Assembly (NCBI RefSeq): GCF_002775205.1
Contig: NC_036450.1
Span: 11,303,479 to 11,367,478, forward strand
Source of the DNA: Xiphophorus maculatus
Lineage: Eukaryota; Chordata; Actinopteri; Cyprinodontiformes; Poeciliidae
DNA length: 64,000 nucleotides
Reading direction: 5' to 3'
Every line of letters begins with the position of its first letter. Within the stretch, counting starts at the first letter, position 1. A model generated the notes under the pieces. The model had not been told where the DNA came from and ran no database searches. It worked only from the letters and a program-made list of their open reading frames with translations. The translations under genes and the position numbers were made by a program. Positions 36,158-48,839 of this stretch are shown here, piece by piece.

Positions 36158-38631
36158 ATGGACAAGGCTCATCTTTCAAGCCCCAATGAAATAATAATGA
36201 CAAACTCAACAGGCTCTTATCAACAGGAGCCTCTCACTCCACCCAGGCCTGCCCATCTGCACTCCTCATCCTCTTCATTATCCTCCCCTTCCCCTTCATC
36301 CTCCTCTCCCCTCAAACCCAACCAGGTGGGTCAGGTCATCTTGTACGGCGTTCCTATTGTGTCACTCGTCATTGACAACAATGAGAGACTTTGTCTGGCA
36401 CAGATTTCAAACACTCTTTTGAAGAACTACAGTTATAACGAGATTCATAACCGCCGAGTGGCCCTAGGGATCACCTGTGTCCAGTGCACTCCAGTTCAGC
36501 TGGAGATCCTCCGTAGGGCCGGTGCCATGCCCATCTCGTCACGCCGGTGCGGCATGATCACCAAGCGTGAAGCCGAGCGCCTGTGCAAGTCCTTCCTGGG
36601 AGAAAACTCACCCCCTAAACTGCCCGACAATTTTGCCTTCGACGTGACACACGAGTGCGCCTGGGGTTGCCGGGGTAACTTCATACCAGCGCGCTACAAC
36701 AGCTCAAGGGCCAAATGCATCAAGTGCTCCTTTTGCAACATGTACTTTTCTCCAAACAAGTTCATTTTCCATTCTCACCGCACACCAGACGCCAAGTACA
36801 CCCAACCTGATGCTGCCAACTTCAACTCCTGGCGAAGGCACCTCAGACTGACAGACAAAATTCCACCGGATGAGTTGGTTTACGCATGGGAAGATGTCAA
36901 AGCCATGTTCAATGGAGGTAGCCGGAAGAGAGCACTGCCGTCATCTGTCCAGTGCGCTTCCATGGGTCCCATGAAGAGTCTCCCAGGTACAGTGGTACCT
37001 CATATGATAGGACCTGACCTGGGTGCACAGAAAAGAGCCCGCTTTGAGGATGAGGATGATCTGGACGGAGGCAGCCTCTCTCCTCGTAAAACACCACGCA
37101 ACTACCCTGTCATCCCTGTCCCAAGCAAAGGCTTCAGCATGCTGCAGAAGTTCCCCCCTACATCACTCTTCCCATCGCCTTACCCCTTCCCTGCGTTTGG
37201 CCTCTGCCAGCAGAAAAAGGAGGACAGTGATGTTTCAACTGTTCAGAAAGGGCCAGGGCTTTCGGGTCTTTTATGGCCTGGCCGCAAAGACGCTTTCTAT
37301 CCTCCTTTCTGTATGTTTTGGCCCCCGAGAGCAGCTGGGGGGATTCCAGTACCTACCTACCTTCAGCCTCAGCCCAGCACCCTTTCCACTCTAACTGAAA
37401 ACCCATCTCTCAGGCAGGCCTTTTTGGATCTGTCAGATCCTAGTGATGCTGGAACTGTAAGCAGCAATGGGAATGCTGTCAGTGCTGCTATGGCCCCCAG
37501 CAATGGGACCACCACACCAAGATCCGGGTTGTTTGACACTGAGTGCACGACAGCAACCCCAGACCTTCGCCCTGTGACGTCAGAGGGATGGCTAAAACTT
37601 CTAGAAAACCCAGCTCTCCAAACGAGGAAGCCCAGCTATGGCTCTGCCTTTCGCCCAGTTGTCAAGGATGCAGAGAGCATCGCCAAGCTCCACGGCAACA
37701 GCGGAGGAGTCAATGGAGCAACAGATGAGGACTTTGCAGTCGTGGTTCCCGGATCAGACCGACACCAGCGGCTGTCGCCCACCAGCAGCTGCAGCTATGG
37801 CAGTGAAAGCGGAGGTGATGGGGAAGCAGAGGGAGCAGAGAGTGAGGAAGAGGGTGAAGTGGATGTGGAGTCTTCAAAGCAAGAGGATGAGGAGGAGGAG
37901 GGGAACTTCACAAATAGGCCGCCACAGACTCAGACCAACCTGTATCTCCCTGTTCTGAGTGACAGTGCTGGAGAGGAACGAGGGAAGGACAGGGGGAGTG
38001 GCGCAATTTTTCCCAGCACCTCCCCGGGATCCTCCTCGAATCCCATTGTACAGGAGTCCCCCAGCCTACCTGCCTCTCCACACGCCAGCTTGCCTCTCTC
38101 CAGCTCCACCCCACCCCACCGAGAGGACACAGCTTACAAAAACGTAAATATCCCCACAGGCCACTTTAGCTAATTATTATTTAAATGGTGCTGCAGTCAG
38201 GCAGTGCTGTGATCTGCATAAGCAGATTGATAGCCTGGTTTCTCCCTGTAGAAATTGAAACAGTCACCCCACTCTGATCTCAGCTAATAGGCCTAGACGT
38301 AGATTGTTTAATGGACGCAGTGTGTTTGTTCTGCCCCCGTCACCCCAACCTGTTAGGGCAGCTCTAATCTTTAACCTTCTGACTCCCACATTAACGAAGG
38401 CCCTGACAGGATGAAGGAGAGATAGAGGGGGAGTTGTCAAGACTGGCTAATATTAATTTTGAACCAGCTAACATATTTACTGTAAATATTGCATAACACA
38501 AACATTTCTTAAGAAAAAAAAGGTAAAATCAGCATCAGTTAAATTAATGGCAACATTTATTTTAAAGAAAACTGCCTACAAAACAGAAGAAACCTTTATA
38601 ACTGCAGTAGGCCAAGAAAATTGCATTTATA

Positions 38632-38674
<43 letters not shown>

Positions 38675-41600
38675 CAAAGTGTAGTTCATGTAAATGAAAT
38701 TCTTATCTTTTTTTTCCAGGCTCAGAAAAATCGAGATGAAGGACTGCCTGCATATGCAACCAAAGACAATTCAAGCAATTCTGGTGAGTGCAAGCATGTT
38801 GAGTATTTTTTAAAGGTTGTTTTTACAATTCTAGAAGAAACTTATTAGTTGTTGATGTGTTTTACATGGGTTAGTTATTGACTTTTCTTCAGGAAAAATT
38901 GCAAAATGTCAAGTTCCCAATTTCAGTAGTGACAAAAAACTTTGACAAAAGTTTCAGAAATTACTATGACTTTTCAATTAGCTGACTTACTGACTGTACT
39001 TATATATAATTAATAGATTAATAAAGTGATATATGAAAATAATTTAAAAATGAAATTATATAACTATAAAATATTTTTGTACAAGAATATACATCTCCTC
39101 CTCATTCCAGAATTGACTTCTGCTGTGCTGAAGTCATAGGCTCCCACAGCTTCAAATGTTTGCCACCTTTATCAGAAAAAAAAATTCTGCACTGTTTTCA
39201 TCTAATCAATTCTGATCAGATGCTGGAATCAATTGTATTAATTCCCTTTTGTTTCATTTCTTGTCTGATTCAGTTATTACCATCCTTATGAGGTTTCATT
39301 TGTTAAACTCATCTCACAGAATGACCCTTTTTCCTGAGGAAAATATCCTCTGTGTGTTTTCTCAACACTGAAAACCCCACTCTGTGGGCGCACTTAGTTA
39401 TCTCCATGTGTCCGGATAACCAGCTCAATCAATGGGCCTTACTGAATCTCCCATTTTCTGTCTTTCTCTCTCATTTTCTCCCAGATGAAAACAAAGAGCA
39501 GAGAAGTTTCTTTGTGCCAGAGAGTGAAACCTCAGCGCCTGACTACTGGAGAGAGTGCACAGGTATGATCAAACAAGCTAAAGTGTTAAAGAGCAGCTGC
39601 TGTCAGACCGAAAACAAATGAATAGCATTTGAAAAGGGAAAATTGGCTGTAAATTTAATTTCTGTATTTTAGTTTAATTCATATTTGGTTCCCTATATTG
39701 CACCCTAAATCATCACCCAACCCACGAGGAAACAATGACAAGGTATTTAATGAGGAAATAAAGGTATGCATAAAACTGGTAATGCTGATTAAATTTCTCA
39801 CATGGTAAAACTAGGATATGATGTTCAAACATTACACTTTTTTTCCTATTTTGTTACAAATGGCACTCAGGATGCTTAACGCAGTGAGGGGAAAGCTCCT
39901 CTGTATTCAGATGTGGAGTTAAGGGATTTATATAAATACACACAGAAATGAGAAAACAGCAGAGAGCTGCTCCTGTCGCCGCTCTGCCGCGGCAGCTCTC
40001 TGTCGCCTGCAATGTTACTCTTAGGGGGGCTGTTACAGTTCAACAAGAAAACATCAGCTCAGAGATAAGCAGCGCGCCGGCAATCTCCATCCAAGGCCCA
40101 TATCTTCGCCAGCATAATTGCCTTTTTTCCCCTTTCTCAGCGCAAAACAGCCCTTCCCGTTTGAAAAAGATCACAGCTTATTGCCTTTTTATATCTGTCA
40201 GGAAGACATTAAAAGTGCTTTATGACATCTGTGCCAACATTTATATCTACTCCCACCCCCCCTGCACATGCAGACATCGTAATGATCCCCGCGCATAATG
40301 TATAATGTATTTCAAAAAATTACACGAAACAAATTAAATGAGACCACCTTTCCCCTGATTGCCAAATGTCTCCCTGGGCGGTGGGAAGCTCTACGTGATT
40401 AGAAGGCCTGATTCCTCCGAGTCCCACCACCTCCCTCCCCCCCTCCACTGTCTTTACACTCTCCCTCTGTTTCTAGGGAGAAAAAATAATCTAATTTTCC
40501 ATTTATGTAATGCAAACCGCCTTGGCTTTGACTATTCACGGTTAATTGACTGTCAAACGAGGTTGTTATCCTCGGGCACTGTCTGCAAATTTGCTTGTCA
40601 AATGAGACAGAGAGGGGCGAGGAGAGGAGAGAAGAGAAGAGGAGTGGAGGAGAGCTCTAAATGGGAGAAAGAGGAGGAAGCATGGGGAGGCTGAAGGAGC
40701 CAGGACTCGAAATAACTGGAAGAGAATATACATGTTGAGGGGACTGGATTGCTTCATTTAAGCCAGAAAATGCCTCATTGTCACATATGCATACATGCAT
40801 GACAATGCAGACAAATTCAAACAGCATGTGATGGAGCTGTTTAGTACAGTCACAAAAGTTCTAAAGAGTAGGTTCATTTTTTAGTACTTAGAAAACTAAA
40901 TGTTGCTGTTCAAAAATAATAAAATTATTTCATTCTGGTGAACATTCAGTTTAAAATGTTCAATATTCTTTGTCTAGAGAAGGGGTCAGCAGCACAATTC
41001 TACTCAAAAACTAATTTTTCTGCATGACCTGCATGACCCTTTAACAAAAATACTGCAGCTGTATAAAAAGTGATTCTTTTATGGTGCATTTTAGGAACTA
41101 TACTTTTTAGACTTTTAGATTTTTAGAGAAATAAATGTTTACTACAGAAAAGGACTGCCCATATTTCTGTAAATATTTAAGAGGCACATTGAATCCAACC
41201 CAAGGACAAAATATTAAACAGCTTAGCAAAATAATTAAAACTGATTTGTTAGTGTAGGGTACCTAACATCCTATACTAATAATGCCATAATGTATTTGTT
41301 ATTGACTACATGTAACAAAATTTCTCAGCTCTGTCAAATTTAGAATGCATCAATGTAGAAGGCCGAGAAAGCAGTGTTGCAGACTCCTGGGATAGAATTA
41401 TTTGTTGGCCATCCTGATATGATACTGCAACAGTTGTCAGCACTTTTGCTGCTGTTTTTAGCACCATTTCCACACTCTTTTCCTATCTCTAAAATTCAGT
41501 TTACTCCAAGAAGACAAAAAGATGGACAAATTAGTTTTTTGGCACCCATCATATAGAGCTCACAAATAATTGGAATAACATGATCACCGGCTGAAAAACA

Positions 41601-43211
41601 TGTAATCTTTAATTGAAGTACATTTATTAAGCGGTGGGGGAAAAAAAATCTAAATCAAATATCACCAGAAACACAAGCATTGTTATCCTTAATAAGCCCT
41701 TACATAAATGGAAGCAAAGCTTTTTGAATGATTTTCTTTTACTGAATTTTGGTTTCCCCAGGGTTATGAAGGGGGAGGCTTCTTTCTTAATCAACAATAT
41801 GCACACTGAGCAGGATGGAAAGAGAGGTTTAAAAAAATACCCAAAATGTGCTACAGCAAAGAATAAAAACCAGTGGGTGGCCAAGTCTTCTTTCTAACTG
41901 TTAAGTATGGTAGAAAAACTGTCATGTCATGGGCATTTTTCTCTTCCAATGGCTCTGAGAACCCTCTTACAGTTCATGATGTCATATTGTCTCTTTGACA
42001 CAGGACTCTGAAGAGTTTTTACAGATTGTAAATGTAAAAGATCCCGCTCTTTTTGTATGCGCCAATCTTGTGTAATGTTATGTCACATCTTGGCAGCAGG
42101 AGTAACAAGACGTTTGCCATTTGTGATTTAGTTAAAAAAATAAATACATTTTCCCAAAATGTCATTTTTTTTATATATCTATTTTTTTATGCTAGTGCCT
42201 AAAATAAGAATTTAGTTTAAGAGTGTTTATACATCTTTTGCCTGGTTACTGTCACTTTTGCACATGTCCATATGTATGATTTTTTCTTGGTCCTTTTTAT
42301 ATTATTATTATTTTAAACTTACACTGGCACCCAGAGGCCACAAAATGAATTACAGCACTTTAGAAAACGGGTGAAAAAATGGCAAGAAAGTCAAAATTAC
42401 AAAAGACCTTTCATAAGATTGAAACATTTTTGAGTCTTCACAAATATTATTATATTGTTAAAAAAATAGAACTTTCTTCATGTCCTTCAAAAGCTGTTAT
42501 GTTGCTGCATCTTCAAGTAAAATTTAACATCAGACTGGTTTCTCTTCCTTGGACCATCTTCTTCATTCTCTCTGTAGTGATTCATCTAGTCTAAAAATGG
42601 TCTGTGCATATGGACTGTGGTCCATTACCTCAATATCACCTATACATGTCAATAAACCAATACAAATGTCCAATAATTGTGAGAAACGTTTCCACAAGTT
42701 TTTAATTAGTGAAAACTTGGAATTATGTAACCTGTTTGTTGAATCAATCTTTTTTTATTTTTAGGGGATCAGAGCAGAGGCGCAACCTCTCCTGTCACAC
42801 TGAAGAAGGATGTTGAAAATATGGAGAAAGGTAGATGTTCTTTGATTTATAAATATGTTGGACAACATTTTAGCAAACTAATTATGTAGGCATTCCTATC
42901 ATTTCTCCCAGTTACCTTAAGAAAAGTTTCATGTCTTCCCACGTTTTTTGTCTTTATGTAGAAGAACTTCAGAAAGTTCTCCTGGAGCAGATCGACTTCA
43001 GGAGGAGACTGGAGCAGGAGTTTCATGCCCTAAAAGGAACTTCCCCATTTCCTGTCTTCCGTAAGTCTTTTTTAAAATTATGATATTAATCTAAATGTTT
43101 ATCTAGTTTTCATTCCAAGACTATTTTTATCATTTGTCTATTTTAGCTCCCTAAATGTCTCTTCTACTTTTTTCTTATTCATGCTATCATTTTGTTGTAC
43201 CTTTTAAAATT

Positions 43212-43290
<79 letters not shown>

Positions 43291-44372
43291 CTGATACAAC
43301 CTAATTTAATTTGTTGCAATAAAGTAATTTCCTGCAAAATGATAAATGTTTTACGCCAACTTTTTCAGATAATTTTCAAGATCAGATGAAACGAGAGCTC
43401 GCCTACAGAGAAGAAATGGTCCAACAGTTACAGATGGTGAGAATCCGTAACTGCTCAGTACATTACATGCTGATGCATTAGATACTGAACACTAATAAGA
43501 AATAGACTTTGAATGACTAATAAATCCTTGAGTTAAAAACACACTGAATACTTTTAAAAATATTAAGATGAATTTCCAGGAAAGTTTCAATACACTCCAG
43601 TACAGAAGGGAAATCTAAAGTCACGGTGAAACCGAATCAGAAATCAAACTATAATAAATCAGGATTCAAATCAACACTAGTTTTGTTGTTTATTTGTCCA
43701 GCAAAAGACAAAACCAATCATGCAGTTCGTCTTTCATGGGTGAGAAGTTCCTCTGCAGTCGTCTGATTGTTTCCGTTGACATCAATCACAGGAGCAGCTG
43801 GCAGATCGGCTGACAGATGCTGTTTGTCTTTGTTTTCTGACACACGACTCAACTGTGTTCGCTCATACGCCTGTGACGGCGAACCGTGCATGCACACCAT
43901 AGCCCTCAAACATGTGCACACACACACACGAGCAAACTACATCTGTGTGACTATAAAAGCAGAAAACACAAACACAGACAACAGATTTTTTGCTCATTTG
44001 CGAGGGCTTGTGTGCGCTAAAGTGCACGTCTGCACAGTAACTGACAAATGTCTCTAGAAGCAGCAGATGGATCAGTCTGAGAGTAATGACACATTAATTT
44101 CACACAGACATTTAAATGAACTTCAGAAATGTATAATCTATGTAGTGTATGTTGAAATTCAAAACCCTTTCTTGTTTTGGCCTTAATTGCCAATTTAAAT
44201 TTTTTGTCAGTGAAACTATATTAATGTCAGAATGAGATAAAGCATAAATTTACAGACATTGTGCCGGGTTTAAAGTAAATGCATTTTATTAATTGACTCT
44301 TTATTTGTCGTTTAGATTCCCTACACCAACATCATCAGAAAAGAAAAGATCAGCCCTCATCTTGGCAAGTAG
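36158..44372 (+). CDS. skor2: SKI family transcriptional corepressor 2 (Skor2), 7 coding exons, 805 aa
   Basis: Coding exons: 36158-38143, 38720-38783, 39485-39562, 42765-42830, 42962-43060, 43369-43436, 44316-44372. All junctions are GT-AG and the frame stays open. The start codon has G at +4, and the following residues align with the human N-terminus. Visible domains: SKI/SNO/DACH domain at about residues 53-150 (KPNQVGQVILYG, then RRCGMITKREAERL), then a SMAD4-binding-like Cys/His domain at about 160-250 (HECAWGCRG, CIKCSFCNMYF, HSHRTPDAKY). A proline/serine-rich middle contains KDAFYPPFCMFWPP. An acidic run lies near 555-590. A C-terminal coiled coil is rich in EELQKVLLEQ-type heptads. 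In the family this is a nuclear corepressor of neurons, best known from Purkinje cells, that damps BMP/TGF-beta signalling. The protein is shorter than human SKOR2 (about 1,000 aa) because the mammalian Ala/His/Pro tracts are absent. A serine-rich insert at about 36-50 is not in the human protein as I recall it. Paralogue skor1 is excluded mainly by synteny. Confidence 0.96.
38632..38664. repeat. AAT microsatellite in skor2 intron 2
   Basis: About 11 AAT units, roughly 55 bases before the acceptor of exon 38720. Confidence 0.95.
40040..40625. promoter_or_regulatory. Candidate conserved non-coding element in skor2 intron 4
   Basis: Within the 3.2-kb intron 39563-42764, this block has balanced composition and no simple repeats. 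It has dense homeodomain-like TAAT cores, an ATGCAAA-type octamer near 40508, and GGTTAATTGACTGTCAAAC near 40539-40557, which resembles PBX/MEIS-type sites. It looks unlike the AT-rich repeat-laden intron around it. Conservation cannot be tested here, so the call is by appearance only. Confidence 0.35.
41560..42060 (+). mobile_element. Decayed Tc1-like transposase fragment in skor2 intron 4
   Basis: From 41903 the frame reads KYGRKTVMSWAFFSSNGSEN, a degraded form of the Tc1 glycine-rich box (KYGG.TVMVWGCFSSNGSG). Outside this the frame is broken. The edges are approximate. Confidence 0.6.
43214..43289. repeat. Long TA microsatellite in a skor2 intron
   Basis: About 76 bases of unbroken TA repeats in the 308-base intron between 43060 and 43369, ending about 80 bases before the acceptor. 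Confidence 0.95.
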
Positions 44373-46770
44373 CTGAAAAGGTAACTTTATTGAATTAACT
44401 TGATGAATTCTATAAAATGGTGAGAATAGACTAACCTCCAATTTTTGTTAAACTCAGTCAAACATTATCAATTATTTATTTGAAAAAGTGTGTAAGCCGA
44501 TTTAACTTTTTCACATAACAACAATCCCAGTGTATTTTACTGAAAGTGTTTGTGATGGACAGGCAAGCAATATTGCAGAATTGTGAAGTCAAAGGAAAAT
44601 GACAAGCGGTTTTGAAAAATTCTTTATAAAATCTTGTGAAAATGTGGCTTCTGTTATAGTTTAGCACTTCTGATTCTAATATTTTGTAGCCTTTTGCTGC
44701 AGTTATATTTCTTATTCTTTTGTGTTAATATCCCTACCAAGTTTGAACAACAATACACTAAAATTCCCATATGGATTTTCTATTTGAATTAGGTTTAAAT
44801 TCTGACTTGGCCATTCTAATTCATAAATGTGATTTCATCTGAACCATTACATTGTAGTGCTGATTGTATGTATGACTTGATAGTATTTTGCAGCAAACTG
44901 TTTATTTTTTTTTTTCAGTCTTGCCCTGTGTTTACCTTCATCCATGTAAGCCATGGAAACATCTCATAAACTATGCACAAGCAACATAATCAAATATTTC
45001 TGAAACCCTATGCTTTTTCTTCCACTTCACAATCATTAGCTACTTTGTGTTAATCTATCACACAAAATCCCAACACAGTTTGAAAAGTTAAATGTTATAA
45101 ATATCAATGCAACATACTATAAGGTTTTACATTTAGCTTCAAAATGGTGGTTTTTCCACATCAGCATTTGAAAATATAGAACTAATGTATAAATCTATAT
45201 TGAATTTGATAATTAATTAAATTATAAATTGCTTCATTCACAGGGTGAATCATTACGATCAACAGGACGAAGCTGCTTGGACTTGTGAAAGTCGCATATT
45301 TTTTTCATAAAAGGCACATACTGTACTGACATAAAAGGAGGTATACTGTAAATGAACAAAACACCAACATTAAGGAATTCCAATGCAATTATATATATTT
45401 ACACATTTTTGGGATTTCCAAGGACAGTAACTGTTTGACTCATTCCTTCAATTCTTCTGAACTCATTTGGATGACTTCATGCTGCTTTTGTACCAGCATG
45501 TTGGTAAATGTTTACCAACTGTTTCATCTTCTCTTGGTCAACTTTCCCCCCTCACACTCGCAAATTAACTGAACTGAAAACATCTGGATCAACGGGACCA
45601 TTCTTGGTATTTTGCTATTGCAAGATTTCAAGCTTCATTCAACCAGGACCAAAGCAAGCACCTGGATGAAGAACGTCAAAAAGGTGGAGACAAAATGCTG
45701 AAAGACTTGTGACTCTCATTGCTGTTGGTTGAATGCACTGGACTGCTGTAGCATTGGCATCACCAACCAGAGAGCCTGAAGAAAAGTTCCCCTTATTAAG
45801 TATCAGCATTTGGGCCCAAAGAGATTCTTCTTGGCATGTTGATCTGGGACCAGTCCTTTTGTACACAGATCATCATTGTTACCAATTATCAGCAAACACA
45901 TGTGATACAAGCTCTGATTGATGTCTAAGTAAGGTGCAGAGCCAACAAGAGAACAAAAAATTTTACATTTTGAATTCCCAAAAAGGGTTCACATGCTGAA
46001 AATGTACAGTCACCATCATTTCTGTAATGTACAAACAATGAATCACTGCAGATGTAACGCCCTTGTCAATATTCAGTGTATCACATTTGTTAGTACATAT
46101 TTTATTTATACATGCAAAGTTACCCTAAAAAATGTATTTCATTCACTATCATATTTATTCTGTATGTGTTTATAGCAGCTGAAAGGCACCGATTCAGATT
46201 TTTACCACCTCAAGAACTTTAAGTAAAAGTATTATGTTACCATCAGCTAATAGATGCTGATAAGGTAGTTGTAAGGCCATCTCCAAGCACCTGGTTAATG
46301 TATGGCCAGCAAGGAGAAAACTGCAGTTCATTCTTGTTGTGTATCTATTTGTAAATTACTTCACCTAACTGTATAAATCATCACACATGAGAGTATTGAA
46401 TCTTACAGTCTTTTTATGTGTTTATTTATTTATAATTTGAAAATAAAATCCTGAGACCCTTGTTGTGAAAATATTATTATAGATTTTAAAGAAGTTGTAA
46501 GAGACTCAATAACAATGATTATTAAGATGGTGTGTTTAAGTGTATGTAAAAAAAAAAAGTACAAATGACATCTCCCCCACCTGGTTTATAGAATGAATGG
46601 ATGAAGTTGTCATTTACTGATATGTTATTATCATAACCTGTTAATGCAGATGTATTTCAAAATGTTCCTGTAGTTTCTCTACTATGTGTAAATAAAAAAA
46701 ATATATACAATAAAAAAACACAAGAAACTGTTGAAGTGTGAAATTTGCAATAAAAAAAAAGTTAAGAAGA
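44373..46770 (+). other. skor2: skor2 3' UTR with a possible UTR intron and poly(A) signals
   Basis: Eight bases after the stop codon is AAAAG followed by GTAACT at 44381, a usable donor. An acceptor (TTCACAG) ends at 45241. The sequence between contains a decayed Tc1-like repeat, which fits an intron better than conserved UTR. Downstream, AATAAA signals occur at 46442-46447, 46691-46696, 46709-46714 and 46749-46754, and any of these could end the transcript. The UTR intron is inferred and would need cDNA support. Confidence 0.5.
44680..45150 (+). mobile_element. Decayed Tc1-like repeat after the skor2 stop codon
   Basis: Several phrases match the familiar teleost Tc1-derived repeat in order: TTGGCCATTCTAATTCATAA, then ACCATTACATTGTAGTGCTG, then CTTCCACTTCACAATCATTA, then AATCTATCACACAAAATCCC. 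No frame is open. It probably lies in a 3' UTR intron. Confidence 0.6.
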
Positions 46771-46859
46771 ACTTATTTTTGCAATTTATGAAGACATCTA
46801 ATCTCCATGACCAACAAAATCAATTACAATGAACAGTGTCCATCATATTAGCTAGGAGC

Positions 46860-47150
46860 TCAGTGAACAGTCTTCTGCAAAGATCCATCAAAACAGTTTT
46901 GTTGTCAAAAATCACCTCTTGACAAGATTCTTAATCTTACTGGAGAACGTCAATATTATTTTTAGCTTTTAAATTTGGTCCATACATTTTCAGTAAAGGT
47001 GAAGTTGGATTAATCATTTTAATGTTGGCCTACATTTTTGTTCCATAACCAGTTTGCATAGTTTTGGGATTATTTTGTTGGAAAACCCGGTAATGTTGAA
47101 GTCTGAACTATCTAAAGGTTTTTGGTTAAATTCGGGCTCAAATCAGTGAT
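46860..47150 (+). mobile_element. Possible Tc1-like repeat fragment before ier3ip1
   Basis: Phrases such as TAGTTTTGGGATTATTTTGT recall the internal text of Tc1-derived fish repeats. It is short and degenerate, so the call is weak. It sits in the short skor2-ier3ip1 gap. Confidence 0.35.
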
Positions 47151-47159
47151 GCTTTAGCA

Positions 47160-47355
47160 GAAAGAAGGAGATAAACTGGCTGTTAATTGAGCACGATCAC
47201 TTTGTAACAGCATTACAGCGAGACATTGAACTACAACGATAAACTACAACTTGCGCCATTTGCACGACGTTCGCCGCTTTTTTACGGCTGTTATTCTTCT
47301 GGTTGTGGAGGACGACGACAGCAATGAGGGAGGAGATAAAACATCTTTTGCCAGC
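47160..47355 (+). promoter_or_regulatory. ier3ip1: Probable ier3ip1 promoter and 5' UTR
   Basis: CpG dinucleotides become frequent between about 47,190 and 47,330, just before the ATG and after the skor2 poly(A) signals. No TATA box stands out at a fixed distance. This is a housekeeping-type start, inferred from composition and position. Confidence 0.45.
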
Positions 47356-48553
47356 ATGGCGTTTACTCTGTACACCCTCATCCAGACCGCTATTCTGTGC
47401 ACCAATGCTATCGCCGTGTTACACGAAGAGAGATTTCTCAGCAAAAGTAAGTAGCTGCTTGTAGTAAAGCGAATACATTTATTAGTGTATGTAAGCAGTC
47501 TGGTGGTCATCATCATCATCATCACACAAACTGTAAATAAATGAATGAGCTGGAATTCTAACATTTAGAATCTGGCTTTATACATTTATTTGCTTAATTA
47601 TGTTTCCTGACTTGTACTCTTTCTGCTTCTGTGTGTGTGTTTGCAGTCGGTTGGGGTGTTGATCAGGGAGTTGGAGGCTTTGGGGATGACCCAGGAGTCA
47701 AAGCTCAGATACTGAATCTCATTCGTTCAGTTCGGACCGTCATGAGAGGTGAGACATAAGCAGCGTGAAGCAAACATTTTAGGTCAATACAAAATAAGGG
47801 CATCTCAGCAATTAGGAAAGCTTCGGAAATATGTAATTTATTCAAAAAGAAATGTATAATAATGTTTTTTTTAAATTATCAGTCTTTGGGAAAAAAAAAA
47901 ATAATTAATTGCAGTTACCAACACTTAAACACGAAAAGAAAATCATGTTTTACTTATAAAACAAAAATAGTGCAGCAAAAAAATATATATATTTTATTTT
48001 TTAGGAAAAAAGTTCGGATTACTACAATAAACAGTTACACCTTCGGTTGAAGTATATGGAGTTCCAGATGTGCCAAAAATATTTTTCTGTTTATGCATTT
48101 GCTAAGTATTACATGTCCATTGAACATGTGACTTAGCATTGTGCCTATGTAACTGGCAGCTGTGCTTTCTTGGTTACAGAATTAGTTGTAGCTACTACAA
48201 TGTTCATGTAAATGACTAATCTGAGAAAACTATTAATATTGAAATTTTATTTAATTTTGTATTGGTGAAGTCTTGCTTCGCCAATACCAGACTGTATATG
48301 CCCTACTATCAAAAATATGCCACAGAGAACACTGATTGAAATGCCTGTGTGAAATAAAAAAAAGTAAAAACTCTTATAATTTTTTATGAGCTGAAGTTTG
48401 ATACTCGGCTTCAATTAAATATTAGCTAATGGCTTGTAGGGATGTGAGATGAATCATTTTCTCCTAACTTTTTTTTCTTTCCTTTTTTTTTTTACAGTGC
48501 CACTGATAATTGTGAACTCAGCGTGCATCGTCCTGTTGTTGCTGTTTGGTTGA
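47356..48553 (+). CDS. ier3ip1: Immediate early response 3-interacting protein 1 (Ier3ip1), 3 exons, 82 aa
   Basis: Coding exons: 47356-47446, 47647-47748, 48498-48553. All junctions are GT-AG with phase-1 introns. The product is 82 residues, the same length as the human protein. It starts MAFTLYTLIQ, carries the family core NAIAVLHEERFL, GGFGDDPG and LIRSVRTVMRVPLIIVNS, and ends in LLLLFG. Hydrophobic segments lie at about 1-22 and 64-82, so it spans the membrane at both ends. The family acts at the endoplasmic reticulum/early secretory pathway (Yos1-like), and human loss causes microcephaly with early diabetes. It lies about 0.5 kb downstream of skor2 on the same strand. Confidence 0.97.
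48259..48287. repeat. 12-bp-stem hairpin in ier3ip1 intron 2
   Basis: The arms GTATTGGTGAAG and CTTCGCCAATAC pair along 12 positions (one G-T) around a 5-base loop. This is far more regular than the AT-rich intron around it. It could be the end or core of a foldback element. No transcript evidence is visible. Confidence 0.6.
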
Positions 48554-48820
48554 CAACCAAGCACTGATGTGTCAATGTAACAAGTTTGCACAGGTTATAA
48601 GGAACGGCTGCAAAAATACACCCTCACACACTGAACAGTTTGCACATTCTTCAAGGATTTCTGTTGTCCGCCAACAGCAGCATGGAAAAGCCATGGGCTG
48701 CAAAAAATCTCTGCCAAAGAAAAGAGGATTCAAACCATCACCTAGTCAAAAATAATTGGAGAACGATTCCTCACCTGCTGTATGTTTTGTGAAAGCTTAA
48801 ATAACATCCCCCAATAAGGG

Positions 48821-48826
48821 AATAAA
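48821..48826 (+). terminator. ier3ip1: ier3ip1 poly(A) signal
   Basis: A canonical AATAAA hexamer lies 268 bases after the stop codon and is the first one in the 3' UTR. Confidence 0.6.
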
Positions 48827-48839
48827 AATTACTATTGCT

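Noticed and set aside
41634..41897. 87-codon ORF in skor2 intron 4
   Set aside because: It lies next to a broken Tc1-like transposase relic and is most likely repeat-derived.
43192..43389. Tyr/Ile-rich ORF in a skor2 intron
   Set aside because: It is an in-frame reading of the TA microsatellite.
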